Notes under the pieces: generated by a model | What the model saw: only the letters and a program-made list of their open reading frames with translations | Told to the model about the DNA's origin: nothing | The model's database searches: none | Made by a program: the position numbers and the translations under genes | In this document: in pieces, positions 33,861 through 45,244 of the stretch | How positions within the stretch are numbered: the first letter of the stretch is position 1 | Layout of the letters: every line of letters starts with the position of its first letter | Assembly: GCF_910592395.1 (NCBI RefSeq) | Contig: NC_088323.1 | Location: forward strand, 13,751,501 to 13,815,500 | DNA length: 64,000 nt | Direction: 5' to 3' | Origin: Lineus longissimus | Taxonomy: Eukaryota > Nemertea > Pilidiophora > Heteronemertea > Lineidae

Positions 33861-35924
33861 AGCTTGCACCATTCAATGCTAAATGAGCATTGTCCTCAGT
33901 TTGAATGTAAAACACCTAAGATTTTTAATGTCCATTCTTTGATTACTCTTGTTCTTTGCTCCTCAGTTAGCATATACATGTACTTCAATAAAAGAACTGT
34001 CCTTAGTTGGCATGTAAAAACACATCAGAATATTTCTTTGGCTAACTTTGTGTGCTCCTTACTTAAAAATAAATTTGCAGATAGTCAAAGGGAATAATGT
34101 CCTCTGTTTGGATTTAAAATCACCTCACATTTCTTCTCCTTCCCCTGTTTTTTTAGCAGATATCCAATCAAAGGAGGACTTTCCTTAGTTTCCATATCTC
34201 AATTCACAACAGATTAATCGCCCCTTGACTCATACTGCGGGCTTCTTACTACTAGTATTAATTGATTCAAAGATATCCACACAAAAGGACTGCCGGCTTA
34301 AAATCGCATCAGATGTTTGTCCCTCCGTCAGTGTTATATAAGCTCTCTTTGTTAGCATGGTTGGTTCCTTTTGAACAACAGTATGCAGAAAGCTACTCAA
34401 AATGTGTACTGTTCGAAGTTTGCATTAATTTTGCTTTCATTAGTTTCTCTTAGCCATCATTGTTTGCTCCATTCTTGAACATCAGCTTGCAAAAATCAAA
34501 GCAAAAAGGAGGACTGTCCCTAGTTAGCATTTTAAACGCACTCAATTGTTAATCTCCATTCTTGGATTTTTCTTTTAACTCTTATTGTATGATGCTGCGA
34601 TAGCAGATATGCACTTTAATTAGGACTTTTAGTATCCATGTCTAATCACACCTGATTGACCACCCTTCTTCAATTTTGCATTTTTCTAATTTTGCACTCC
34701 CGCCTTGAAAATATGTTTTTGTGTTTGCTTTCTCGATTTGCACCTTTCCTAAAAATGAATTTGCATATATCTTGTCAAAATGTGGACTTACCCCATTTGC
34801 AGGAAAATTTATCTCATGATAATTTTGATTCCTGTGTTTTGCATTGTCTGTCACTGTTCACTCCTTCCTTGAATATCAGCTTGCGCGGGTCCATGCAAAA
34901 GAAGCACTGTCTTCAGTTTGAATGTGAAAACACATAAGATTTCTTATGTCCATTCTTTGATTACTCTTGTTGTTTTCTCCTCAGTTAGCAGATATCTAAT
35001 GAAAGACAACTGCCATTATTGTGCATGTCAAACACTATCATCACCCTTCTCTAACATTTCATTGGCTTTAATTGTGTGCTACTCTCTTGAATATTCATTT
35101 GCAGTCATCGAGTAAAAATGTGGTCTGTCCTGCAGTTTGCTTGTCAAAATAACATCATATTGATTTTCCTTTCTGTTTTGTGTTAGATCTCAATGATTGC
35201 TCGTTTCTTGAATACATGCATGCAAAAGGAGGACGGTCCGCTGTTTGCATATGAAAACAAATGGACTTCTTAAATGTGCATTCTACGATTAATGGTTTCT
35301 CTCATTGTTTGCTTCTGAGCACCAGATAGCCACCTAAACAAGGACAAGCTATGGTTTGCATGCCGAATTATCAGATTAATCACCCTTCTTCAGTTTTGCA
35401 TTGGCTCAAAATTGTGTGCTACTTTCTTAAAAATGAATTGGTGGAGGTTCAATCAAAAGGAAAACTGTCCACAGTTTGCATGTGAAATCACCTCATACTT
35501 ATTTTTTTACCTCAGTTCTGTAGTTTAAGTCTTGATTGTGCGCTGCCTTCTTGAACGTACATCAGCTTCCACAAATCCATGAAAGGAACGTTGTTGTCAG
35601 TTTGCACGTGAAAACGCATTGGATTTTTAATTCCTTTTTAAAGTATTGTACATATGTTCTGTAGTCTCTCACTGTTTCCTCGTGGCTTAGCAGATATGCT
35701 ACTTTTTTTAAATAGTTTCCATGTCAAATCACTTCAAATTAATCAATCTAAGGCTCGCTTTGCGCGCTCCTTTCTAATTAGTTTGTCAACTCGAAATGTG
35801 GACTATCTTTACTTCAAATTGCATCAGATTTATTCCCCCCTCTTCAGTGTTATTTCAGCTCTCTTTGTTAGTTCCGAAATTGAGCCGAAATTTGCTTAAA
35901 AAAGAGACATGCTCTCAGTATGCA

Positions 35925-36300
35925 TCATGAAATCTTCTCACTATAATATTTCGTCCACTGATTTCTGTAAGCTGTGCTTATTGTTCGATCCATTTTAACA
36001 TCAGCTTGCACAAACCCATGAAAAAGGAGGACTGTTCTTAGTTTGCATGTGAAACACATCAGATTAATCACCATCCCTTCAATGATTCTCTGGCTAACCT
36101 TGTGTGCTCCTTTCTTAAAATAATATCGGGTCAAGGCTCCCTTCTGGAAAACGACTTTCGTTGCCTAACTTTCACTCATCTAACTTTTCTCGAAAACGAA
36201 GTTGCAGATATCCCGTCTAAATGCGGACTGCATGTGAAATCACCTGATACAGATTTTGCTTTTTCTGTTTGTGTCAGCTGTAAGCTTCCACAAACCAATG
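35925..36300. repeat. Recent duplicate within the satellite, copy 1
   Basis: This 370 bp stretch matches 37239-37612 at about 93 percent by eye, far above the average monomer similarity, with an offset of 1,314 bp (about four trimers). Confidence 0.75.
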
Positions 36301-37238
36301 AAGAAGGAGGGCTGTCCTCAGTTTGAATGTGAAACACATAAGATTTCTAATGGCCATTCTTTGTTTTCTCTCACTGTTTTGCTCCCGAGTAGACCTTAGC
36401 AGATATATATCTACATTAAAATAACAGTCTTAAAAAAATAGTTTTAAAATGAGAACCCCTGATTTCCCCCAAACCAGAGGAAGTTCATTTCTAAAATTGA
36501 TTAGCACTGTCCACGGTTTCTACTTGAAATCACCGTATATTAATTTTTCATGTTTGTTCTATTCTTGAACATCATCATGCACAAAGGTCACCCCTCATTG
36601 TTTGCTCCTGAGTTGGCAGATATCCACTAAGCTGCCGATTGTCCTTAGTTTAAATTTACATCAGATTAATCACCTTTCTTTAGTTTTGCATTTGCTCACA
36701 TTGTGTACTCCTTTCCTGAAAATAAATTTGCAGAGGAGGAAGATTGTCCTATGACAGTTTGCGTGTGAAATAATGGTGAATCAATGTTGAATCAACGTAT
36801 AGCCTATTCATTCATGATTTAGCCTACCCACTGTTATTTGCTGCTCTCTCAGTTGGCAGATAACCGCTCCAATATGGAGAGCTATCTTATAAGTTGATAT
36901 CAGGTTAGACTAATGATCCATCTTTGGTCTTTTTTCTTCGTTTTCTTTGTTTGCAGGTTTCGGGGACATCAGTTGGCAGAAATCCCATTAAAGTAGGACT
37001 ATTCTTAGTTGGCACATGGAATCAAATCGGACTGTTTCCGTTTTCTGGTTTGTGGTCACTGTCCCTGGGTTTGTTTTCCATTCTTAAAAATGAATTTTAT
37101 AAGTTATCTACCAGTCAAAAGGAGGACCGTTCTTAGTTTGCACGTCGCATCAGATTTATGCCCCTTCTTCCGTGATATTTCAGCTCTCCTCATTTCAACT
37201 AAAATTTACTTAAAAAGGAGACCTGTTCTCAGTATGCA

Positions 37239-37612
37239 TCATGAAATCACCTCACAATAATATTTCATCCACGGATTTCTGTTACTTGTGCTTATTGTTC
37301 GATCCATTTTAACATCAGCTTGCACAAACCCATGAAAAAGGAGGACTGTTCTTAGTTTGCATGTCAAACACACCAGATTAATCACCATCTCCTTAATGAT
37401 TCTCTGGCTAACCTTGTGTGCTCCTTTCTTAAAATAATATCGAGTCAAGGCTCCCTTCTGGAAAATGACTTGTGTTGCCTAACTTTCATTCATTTTACAT
37501 TTCTTGAAAACCAAGTTGCAGATATCCCGTCTAAACGCGGACTACTTGTGAAATCACTGGATACAATTTTTGCTTTTTGCTTTGTGTCAGCTGTAAGCTT
37601 GCAGAAACAAAT
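37239..37612. repeat. Recent duplicate within the satellite, copy 2
   Basis: Partner of 35925-36300. The shared blocks include TGTTCGATCCATTTTAACAT and GGTCAAGGCTCCCTTCTGG-like sequence. Confidence 0.75.
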
Positions 37613-38010
37613 CCAAGAGGAGGACTGTCCTCAGTTTGAATGTGAAACACATCAGATGTCGAATGCCCATGCTTAATTTTCTCTCATTGTTTGCTCTCGA
37701 GGTAGCAGATCTACATTTAAAAAATAACAGTCATGTCAAAACACTTCAGACTTATCTTAGCACCCTTCTTCAACTTTGCGATGGCTTTAATCGCGTGCTC
37801 CTTTCTTGAAATTTGAATGAATGCATTTGCGTGCGGTAGGCTATATTTAATTTAGTCAAAACGAAGACGGTCCTCAGTTTACATGTGAAATCCCATCACA
37901 TCGATTTATTTACTGTATGTGGTGTTAGCTGCCATTGTTTTCTCCCTCTCGAACATCAGTTTACAATAATCTATCCAAAAAGATGTTTGTCCGCAGTTCG
38001 TACGATGAAA

Positions 38011-39099
38011 CAAATTTGGCTTTTAATGTCTATTCTACGATTTGTATGTCAACCTTCATCCTGACAAATCGGGGCATTTCCATTCCATTCTGCTACATTT
38101 CGTGTGCCGACGATGCCCTCCTTGATCGAAATGCTTTATTTGGCGCTACGATCGCTCCATGGCCGGCTGACTGAGGACAATTATTGTATCAATGCACACC
38201 TTCCATGGGCCTTCTTCATACCGAGGACGTCCTCGGTTTTTTTGTAGTCCACCTTTTTATGGGGCTTGACTAGGCCGACTCCACATTGCATAATATAACA
38301 GCAACTTTCAGCAACTAAAACCCCTTTAAATGATGTAGTGCGAGTTCAGCCTTTTCAGGCATCACCTATTACCTTTTTGTAGCATGAGACCCCGTTAAAT
38401 GATGAACTGAATTTGGAGGTCACCATTAGGAGAGAGTTGGGACACACTCAACCCAGTCTGATTTCACCTTTAAAACAAGATTTGCAATTCTTCGTTTCAA
38501 CTAAGCTATTTCTCCGGTCCAGGTTTTATACCTAACCCAACTCATTTCTTGTTTTGCAAATCTCTTTTCTCATTTCACAAATTTCATTTCTCACTTTACA
38601 CGATTTCCTTTTTTGATTTCTTGGTTTACAGACACCCAACTACATGTATGTCCTCGGTTATATTGTGAAATGTGCGTTTGGTCAGTGACCAGACCCTCAC
38701 GACTATGTCGACTATCGCTAGCGGCAGTGGACAAAAAGCTGGTACACGTTAGTATCAAGCAATTTTCCTTTACTGTGGCATCAGAAGGAACACGTTGCAT
38801 CCTTCCTGGTAGAGTCAATCAACAATACTGGATGATGTCCCCCACTTCTTCGTCATTCCCCACTATAGTATCTTTCCAATCTGTTCTGGTGAATGTTTCT
38901 TTCGTTCCTTCAGGTCACGATCAGCCCACTTCGCAATCAGATCACATACGGCAACTTTCCTGTATCCCGCCTTTAATTATTCGGCCAATTGCCAGTTACC
39001 AATCCGAAGAGATCCTTTCCGAGCTCAAACTCATACACGGCAGGCTTTCTCTATATCTTCTCTCACCAATGCATATTGGTGATGATATGTAGGCCCTAA
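38011..39099. other. No supported gene
   Basis: A 159-codon plus-strand open frame at 38613-39092 has no recognised motif and no splice or homology support, so it is not called as a gene. Confidence 0.4.
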
Positions 39100-39305
39100 A
39101 CTATTTAGTGTTGGACTCCTTCTGGTAAGTTGGCACGTTGGTGGGCAGCCAGATGCAGCTTAATGACTGGACATCTAGTGCACAGGCTACGCTTTCCGAG
39201 AGCATATTCCACTGTTTGATGGTTCGTTGGAGGAAGCTGTTGCTATTTATAACACCAAGAAAGAATTGATTGGTAACACCATTTTTTGAGATCAACTGTA
39301 TATTT
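39100..39305 (-). pseudogene. 3' end of a LINE reverse transcriptase ORF
   Basis: The minus strand reads NSNSFLQRTIKQWNMLSESV then a short tail to a stop at about 39101. The F-x-x-R-T-I-x-x-W-N-x-L pattern is the usual C-terminus of CR1/Jockey-type LINE proteins. Upstream reverse transcriptase is not found, the right side being cut by the minisatellite region. Confidence 0.55.
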
Positions 39306-39423
39306 TCATGAGTCTAGCTTGCGCCACTACCGTGTCTTCGTCAGGATTGAGGAAACGTACTACAACAGCCGATAAAAGAGTACAGGAATTACACAATAAA
39401 CAAGATAAGAATGAAAAGGGTTT

Positions 39424-39580
39424 ATGCCTGTTTCGCCTATTCCTGTTTCGCCTATTCCTGATTCGCCTATTCCTGTTCCGCCTATTCCTGTTCCGCCTAT
39501 TCCTTTTTCGCCTATTTCCTGTTTGGCCTATTTCCTGTTTGGCCTATTTCCTGTTTGGCCTATTCCTGTTTCGCCTACTT
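39424..39580. repeat. Minisatellite block, TTCGCCTATTCCTG orientation
   Basis: About ten 15-16 bp units in which TTCGCCTATTCCTG alternates with TTGGCCTATTTCCTG variants. It is the reverse complement of the unit at 40203-40460, so the two blocks face each other across about 620 bp. Confidence 0.9.
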
Positions 39581-40202
39581 TCCAGTACCCCTACAATAAA
39601 TCGACTCTCCCACGGGGAACCTTAGGGATGCATGTCCATTTTATGGGGAAAATGTGAGGGGACGATTGGATGATGTTAACGATGTTGTGACAATTTGACT
39701 AATCAAATGCCATCAACTTTGTTAACAAACCATGCCATGACCGTTTTGAAAGAGTCACCTTGAAAGCGGGGACAGTCCGGGACTTGTTTGACCATAGGAC
39801 CATAGGACCATACTGACACACAGTAAAAACTAATAGATTAAGTAGAGTAAAGCAGTCGTTTATTTTATGAAAACTGAATTCATGAGTTTTTGATAAAAAT
39901 ACATAATATTGTACATTCTCATAATTATTTGATCAAAATCAGCTGTAAAACCCATGTCATAATATACATGTAGGTACAGCACATATAAAGTCAAACAAGG
40001 TGGAAAATACATATCATGATATTATGTCAGACAAGGTAACTGATGGCGTCAACGTAACTCATTATGTCCCTCACTCCATTGACGTATTGTTCTTTGAGGC
40101 GTAACATGCGTTCGTCAATGCGTACATATGTGGCTCTCCTCGGGTTTGGTCGGTCAGTAAGGGACGGTTCATATTCCTGCGTCTGTGGGGAGGTTAGCAA
40201 TA

Positions 40203-40460
40203 CATTTGAATAGGCGAAACAGGAATAGGCTAAACAGGAATTAGGCGAAACAGGAATAGGCGAAACAGGAATTAGGCGAAACAGGAATAGGCGAAACAGG
40301 AATAGGCTAAACAGGAATTAGGCGAAACAGGAATAGGCGAAACAGGAATTAGGCGAAACAGGAATAGGCGAAACAGGAATTAGGCGAAACAGGAATTAGG
40401 CGAAACAGGAATAGGCGAAACAGGAATAGGCGGAACAGGAATAGGCGAAACAGGAATACA
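40203..40460. repeat. Minisatellite block, AGGCGAAACAGGAAT orientation
   Basis: I count 16 units of 15 or 16 bp; the optional extra T makes the alternation. Variants AGGCTAAACAGG and AGGCGGAACAGG occur. Unit lengths that are mostly multiples of three give spurious open frames (FRLFLFRLF), which are not genes. Confidence 0.92.
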
Positions 40461-40519
40461 CCATGAAAAGAGTAGCCCAATACTCCATTACATCATTAAC
40501 TTAATAGACAACACAATAC

Positions 40520-40935
40520 ACGTGCCGGATTACATCAAGATTGCCTAGGCCACTACGTAGCATTTCCCTGTTTATTGCAATCATTCGTCTAATAGCTTCT
40601 ATCCCAGTACGCTTACTGTGTCTAAGCACAGCAGATTCATCACGGGACTTATCATCCAACACTGTCTTTTTGACATTTGCTCTTACCTTCGAAGGGTACA
40701 GCTTTGAAATTGCTCTACTAGTGTAACCATTGCCACTTCTTATCATGGCCGCTCTGACTCTACCGTCAGAACCAATCAACAGTTCGGTTACTCTGCCTAA
40801 TTTCCCCATGAGCGGGGAACGTTGTCTTCAAACACCTGCACGAAGTCTCACTAGCCGGTGAGGAGGCCAGGCCTACCTGCCTCCAAAAATGACGCGACGT
40901 CATTTCATGCATACCCCTGTTCCAGCGGCTGTAGA
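40520..40935 (-). pseudogene. BEL/Pao polyprotein C-terminal fragment (DUF5641-like)
   Basis: Starting near 40850, residues resembling VFEDNVPR lead, after a frame change, into KLGRVTELLIGSDGRVRAAM, IRSGNGYTSRAISKLYPSKV. In BEL/Pao elements the integrase is followed by this W-x-x-G-R-V-x-E-L-x-x-G-x-D-G-x-V-R-x block and an LYPLE-like end. The fragment is flanked on the left by the minisatellite block and on the right by unrecognised sequence. Confidence 0.75.
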
Positions 40936-41101
40936 CTTGGCAGTTACTCTCACACAAACCTTTACATTTCTGAATAGCTTGTCACTTTAAGAATACATCT
41001 GGCCAAGTTTCAACATCGTCTAGACATACAGTCATGCATAGACTGATGCAGCACAATGCATGAGACACACTGTATGTTAAGGCAAATTTGAAAAATTTCA
41101 C

Positions 41102-42143
41102 CTTTATATGGCAAGCCAAAGCGGAAAAAATGCAGAACTTCATTTGTACGTATAAGAACACAAATTAAATGTCAGGACCTTTAATTTTCTGATCTAAATT
41201 CTCCTTTTTCACTACTTAAAAAAATCATATCATAAAAAAATTGAAGGGCCTACCATAGAATTAAAGTTTTTTCATCTTAGTTTCGTCATTTCATCCGTAA
41301 ATTTTTCCATAAAGCGTTAAAAATATCATGTCAAAAATGTTTTTCACATAAGAATTTTTCATTTCATAAAAATATTTTTTTATAATAGGAAATTTTTCGT
41401 TTAGGAAAAATATTTCATCATATCAGCAATTTTTCGTTCAGCAAAATATTTTTCACATCAGGACCGGAGCGCGTGACCTTCCAGGAGCCCCTGATCAGTC
41501 AGGAGCACGTGACCACAAAATTTGCTGACGTCACGTTTTGGGGGGTTGCCTCGGCCGCAAAACGAGGCAGAGACAATAAGAATTGTATTTCATCGTGTGG
41601 ATGTCGTTTTGTGCCAATAATACCACGTATATTATCGGTACACGACTTAGATTTCGGGAGGAATTGAATGATACAGGAGGATTACAGTATTAAGCATGGA
41701 ATCATTTTTTCAACACGACAATAGTACCAAACGTGACGTCATCAATTTTTGCGGTCACGTGCTCCTGGAAGGTCACGTGCTCCTGGTATGAAAATGTTTT
41801 TACTGAACGAAAAAATTTCTGATATGATAAAAATATTTGTATGATAAACATTTTTCTATATATATAAAATGTCTTTACTAAACGAAAAAAAAATTAATAA
41901 GAAAATTCTTTTTACAGAACGAAATATTTTTGACATGATCGATGATAGTTTACGGATAGGAAAATATGAAGCCATGATGAATAAAAAGCTCTTTTAAAAT
42001 TGTTTTATGATACGATTTTGTTTTAAAGTATGGAAAAAAAGGAGATTTAGATAAGAAAATTAAAGGTCCTGACGTTAAATTCGTGTTCTTATGCGTACAA
42101 ATGAAGTCCTGCATTTTTTCCGCTTTTGCTTGCCATACCTTTA
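41102..42143. repeat. 1 kb imperfect palindrome / foldback element
   Basis: The ends (CTTTATATGGCAAGCC on the left, the reverse complement on the right) open long arms that match over at least 110 bp at about 90 percent, including GCGGAAAAAATGCAG and GTCAGGACCTTTAATTTTC. The arms continue as AT-rich runs and pair again at 41470-41540 with 41725-41790. This inner part has GTGACCTTCCAGGAGC, GAGCACGTGACC and TGACGTCAC on one side and their complements on the other. No coding sequence is seen. It is likely a foldback transposon or MITE. Confidence 0.75.
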
Positions 42144-42837
42144 TGCCTTATAACTTCAAGATTAACAAGGATGGTGAAAAAAATTTTTTTACACATCTAC
42201 TCATCACCTTGAGAAAGCCAACTGACGACTGTTTCAATCTTTTATATAAAAATAGGCTGTCGTTGCGGCTTTTGTTTGAGTTTTTGCCCTCGAAATTGTA
42301 CCTTGAGAACATGTGCAATCTCACAGGAACCAGTCGATGTCAACACCCTGTTGAGCTATAAATGTCATGCGGGGCCTGCTCAACGCGTAAGTGCACAGAA
42401 GAAACTGGTATTTTCCTCAAATAATCGTCAGAGCTACCCCTTCACAAAAAACATCGGACATTTAAACAAGTAGCAATAGGGATAGAGAAGGCCCATCTGT
42501 ATCCATAGTAATCACTCGAGATTGAAGAACTAGTTTTTTGGGAGGGTACAATCCCGACCTGATCACCACTGGCTAGTGAGACCTTAATGCACACATAATA
42601 TCCTTCAAGCTGCATTTTATCTCAAATATGAAAACTAGATGCAATTACCAGCACGGTGATATGTCACACCATGGGTTAACAACAATAGAAGAGGATAATA
42701 TATGAACCATTTCAAAGTTGTATGCGTATTGCGCGATCGATGGATGAGTCGTGAACAAAGGTGATTTTCAGTCAAAACTGTCAAAAGTCAGATGTGGGCA
42801 CATTGACTTCCAGTGGTCACACTGTGTGCATGTTAGT

Positions 42838-43640
42838 GTGTGTGTGTTTTGTTTTGGTTTGTTATTTGTTGTTTGTTTCTTTATGGTTATTTTTTATATT
42901 ACACCTGACTGTTAGTTATTAATATTTCGTAATCTGTACCCTCACATGTCTTTTGTTAGGAGGAATCAACATATATACCCTAAAGTCCTGCGAGAGAGAA
43001 CGAATATTGCTGACATGTCCCTATTTATAAACTGGGGCTCTTGGTCATTCTTGGATGGATCATCCCTGCATCATGTCTCCCTAGTTCAATTTGCTAACCA
43101 AATTTGGCTAGGTGTAACAACGAGGGCTTTGATTTAGATTTGGCAACATCTGCAAGGGAATAGCATCATTTTCTCTCTTGCGGGATATTAGGGTATATCT
43201 ATTTATTGCATTTTGATATTTGGTTATCGACAGTATGTCTGTCTTGTTTCAGAACGACTTCACGGCGCTTATGATCGCCTCCCAAGAAGGTCACCGTGAT
43301 TGCGTAGATGCTCTATTGAAAGGTGGCGCAGAGGTTGACAAAGAGAAGAAGGTAACACACCAAAACTTCCATTCATCTAAACTTAGCTTTCTAAATCATA
43401 AGATAACAAAGAATATTATTGTTGAATGAGATAACTAGTTTGAATCACTTAAAATCATCTTCACCTCAGGGATCGTATTCATGAAGCCTTCTTAAGAGAG
43501 TTTAGTAAGAATTTACGTATTACTAGGTGGTTCTTAGCGAGTTGCATCATATTCACAAAGCACTCGTAACTTCAATCGATTTCGTAAGTCGCTACTAGCG
43601 CTACGTGAGGTGTTTTCGACTTAATAGCGTTTTCTATAGA
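42838..43640 (+). repeat. Ankyrin-gene genomic segment, copy 2
   Basis: Paralogue of 23237-24035. Here the second intron carries an extra piece from about 43469 beginning GGGATCGTATTCATGAAGC, which resembles a Harbinger-type MITE end and is lacking in copy 1. Confidence 0.7.
43253..43351 (+). CDS. Single ankyrin-repeat exon (33 codons)
   Basis: Exactly 99 bp, with TTGTTTCAG before and GTAACA after, phase 0 at both ends. It encodes NDFTALMIASQEGHRDCVDA followed by LLKGGAEVDKEKK, a well-formed ankyrin repeat. Its sequence is closer to the ankyrin consensus (T-A-L-M-I-A-S-Q-E-G-H) than the exon at 23670. A third, decayed repeat lies at about 43940-43990. No other exon of the same gene is found within the window, so this may be a live exon of a large gene or a stranded fragment. 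Confidence 0.75.
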
Positions 43641-43939
43641 GGTCCTTCACGTGACTTCATGACATGACGTTTTGATGGCCACCTGCCAATGCATTTCCTT
43701 TACGTCGTGACCACGTGTGACGCGGCAAATATGGCAGTGCAAAACAATACTCTAAATTCCGACGTTAGATGGCGCGCCGATCGAATCTGACTTGACACTA
43801 GGTGGCAGCAGCTGACGGGTATAAAAAGACACGCCCACAAAATGTCCGCGATCGATAAATTTGAACCCCCAATTAACACACTTTCTGACCAAAAACATTG
43901 CAGAAAAGTATCATATACAAAAGAGCTTTTTTAAAAAAG

Positions 43940-43990
43940 GGCGTAGATGGTCTATTGAAACGTGACGCAGAGGTTGACCTAGGGGAAAAG
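43940..43990 (+). pseudogene. Decayed ankyrin exon end
   Basis: GVDGLLKRDAEVDLGEK followed by GTAACACACC matches the second half and donor of the two good ankyrin exons. The acceptor and first half have been replaced. Confidence 0.6.
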
Positions 43991-44407
43991 GTAACACACC
44001 AAACGTCCCATTCATCCTAACTTAGCGCTCTAAAATCGTAAGATAATAAAGCGATGTATGTTATTGTTGAATGGGATAACTCTTGCGGTCATATACACCT
44101 CGAACTCTTATCCATTTATATATTTCGATATTTGCTTATCGATAGAATACTCATTAAATTGTTAAATACTTGAACATGACTGTATACATGTAGCACTGCC
44201 GCTGTCCCGAGAGGAAAACAATTGCCAATTTGAATCCTATGGCGCCTCGAAAGTTAAAGTTCCAAAAAGTCAAAGAGGTAAACATATAAGGTCACAATTT
44301 GCAGTGTCCATTAAATTTTGTTAAGAAGATACGACTTGTTATCCAAAGTTTAACATTGTAGATACTTCATGATCAGTAGAATATATCGATAATTGCGGTG
44401 ATTTAAG

Positions 44408-44565
44408 GAATTGAACCCGAGGCGGAGGACCTTGGTTGAGTTACCAAGACACTCTCGGGTGGAGCTAAAATACAGTCCAAACCCGAGCCGACAGGACGAA
44501 ATTTTAGCTCCACCCGAGAGTGTCTTGGTAACTCAACCAAGGTCCGAAGCCGAGGGTTCAATTTC
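44408..44565. repeat. Foldback repeat with 63 bp arms
   Basis: Arms 44408-44470 and 44502-44565 pair almost fully, for example CCAAGACACTCTCGGGTGG with its complement, around a 31 bp loop. Differences cluster in the GAGGCGGAGG part. It is a small MITE or palindromic insertion. Confidence 0.85.
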
Positions 44566-45244
44566 TATTCTAAAATACCTCAAACTTAAAAAGATAGGCC
44601 ACGAAAATAACTTGAATATGTGCGAATTTGGCAAATTCCATCCATCGCCGGCCCGGCCGGAGCGCCGGTAGCGCCATTGTTTACATTATGTTACGGCAAC
44701 GTTACAGAAAATGAGACATGTACATTTTGTACAGCGCGCATAGGAAGTCCGCATCGGCTCGCTCAAGTGATGCTAAAATCCGCGCAAATGGGCTATTTGG
44801 AGCGTTTTTCTCGGCAAATATGTGTAGTGCTCATTAAAAAACTTAGGGTGGTTGATGCTTCCTTGACTGATTTGTGTTTGAAGCAGTGTTTTGAGAGCCT
44901 CAAACTTCTGAAGTGAGCTGAAATTCCATTGACGTGACGTGTGCATGGTTCCACATTTTAGTGCAACCCGAGGGAACTTTGGTAGAGCATCTTGGTTGCG
45001 TGTCCAAAACACTCCGCTCTCAGAACGAGGCTTATGCATTTTCCATCTAAAAGTTGACTTTACGGTACCAAGGTATTTTAGAATAATTAATCAAACACCG
45101 CGATTGTGTTATTCGATCATTCACATGAGGTTTATAGCTCACAGTTTTCGGTGGCGTTACAGCAGTGCAAAAACATGAACAAACAAACTGCATGTAATCA
45201 CGAAATTCTATCATACAATGCTATCGTGACTTCTGCTCAAAATT

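Larger units (their letters stand above)
32200..38010. repeat. Satellite with about 112 bp monomers in about 335 bp trimers
   Basis: Three monomer types alternate: A contains CTTTCTTGAAAATAAATTTGCAG, here split as CTTTCTTGAAAATA and AATTTGCAG; B contains CTTGAATATCAGCTTGCAC; C contains CTCCTGAGTTAGCAGATATCC, that is CTGAGTTAGCAGATATCC at its core. Each is followed by variants of GGAGGACTGTCCTCAGTTTG, CATGTGAAA and CACATCAGATTAATCACC. Type A anchors fall at about 34744, 35080 and 35415, type B at 34858, 35190 and 35550, and type C at 34977, 35310 and 35682, giving a 330-370 bp higher-order period. Divergence is high, so the array is old. It is interrupted at 33000-33860. Confidence 0.75.

Noticed and set aside
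38613-39092. 159-codon plus-strand open frame
   Set aside because: No motif, no homologous copy in the window and no splice context; length alone is weak evidence in AT-rich DNA.
39308-39657. Open frames rich in FRLFLFRLF and PVSPIPVSPIP
   Set aside because: They are translations of a 15 bp minisatellite in which unit length keeps the frame open; they are not genes.
40203-40460. Regular short repeats as a possible CRISPR array
   Set aside because: The units are 15-16 bp with no unique spacers and lie in animal DNA; this is a minisatellite.
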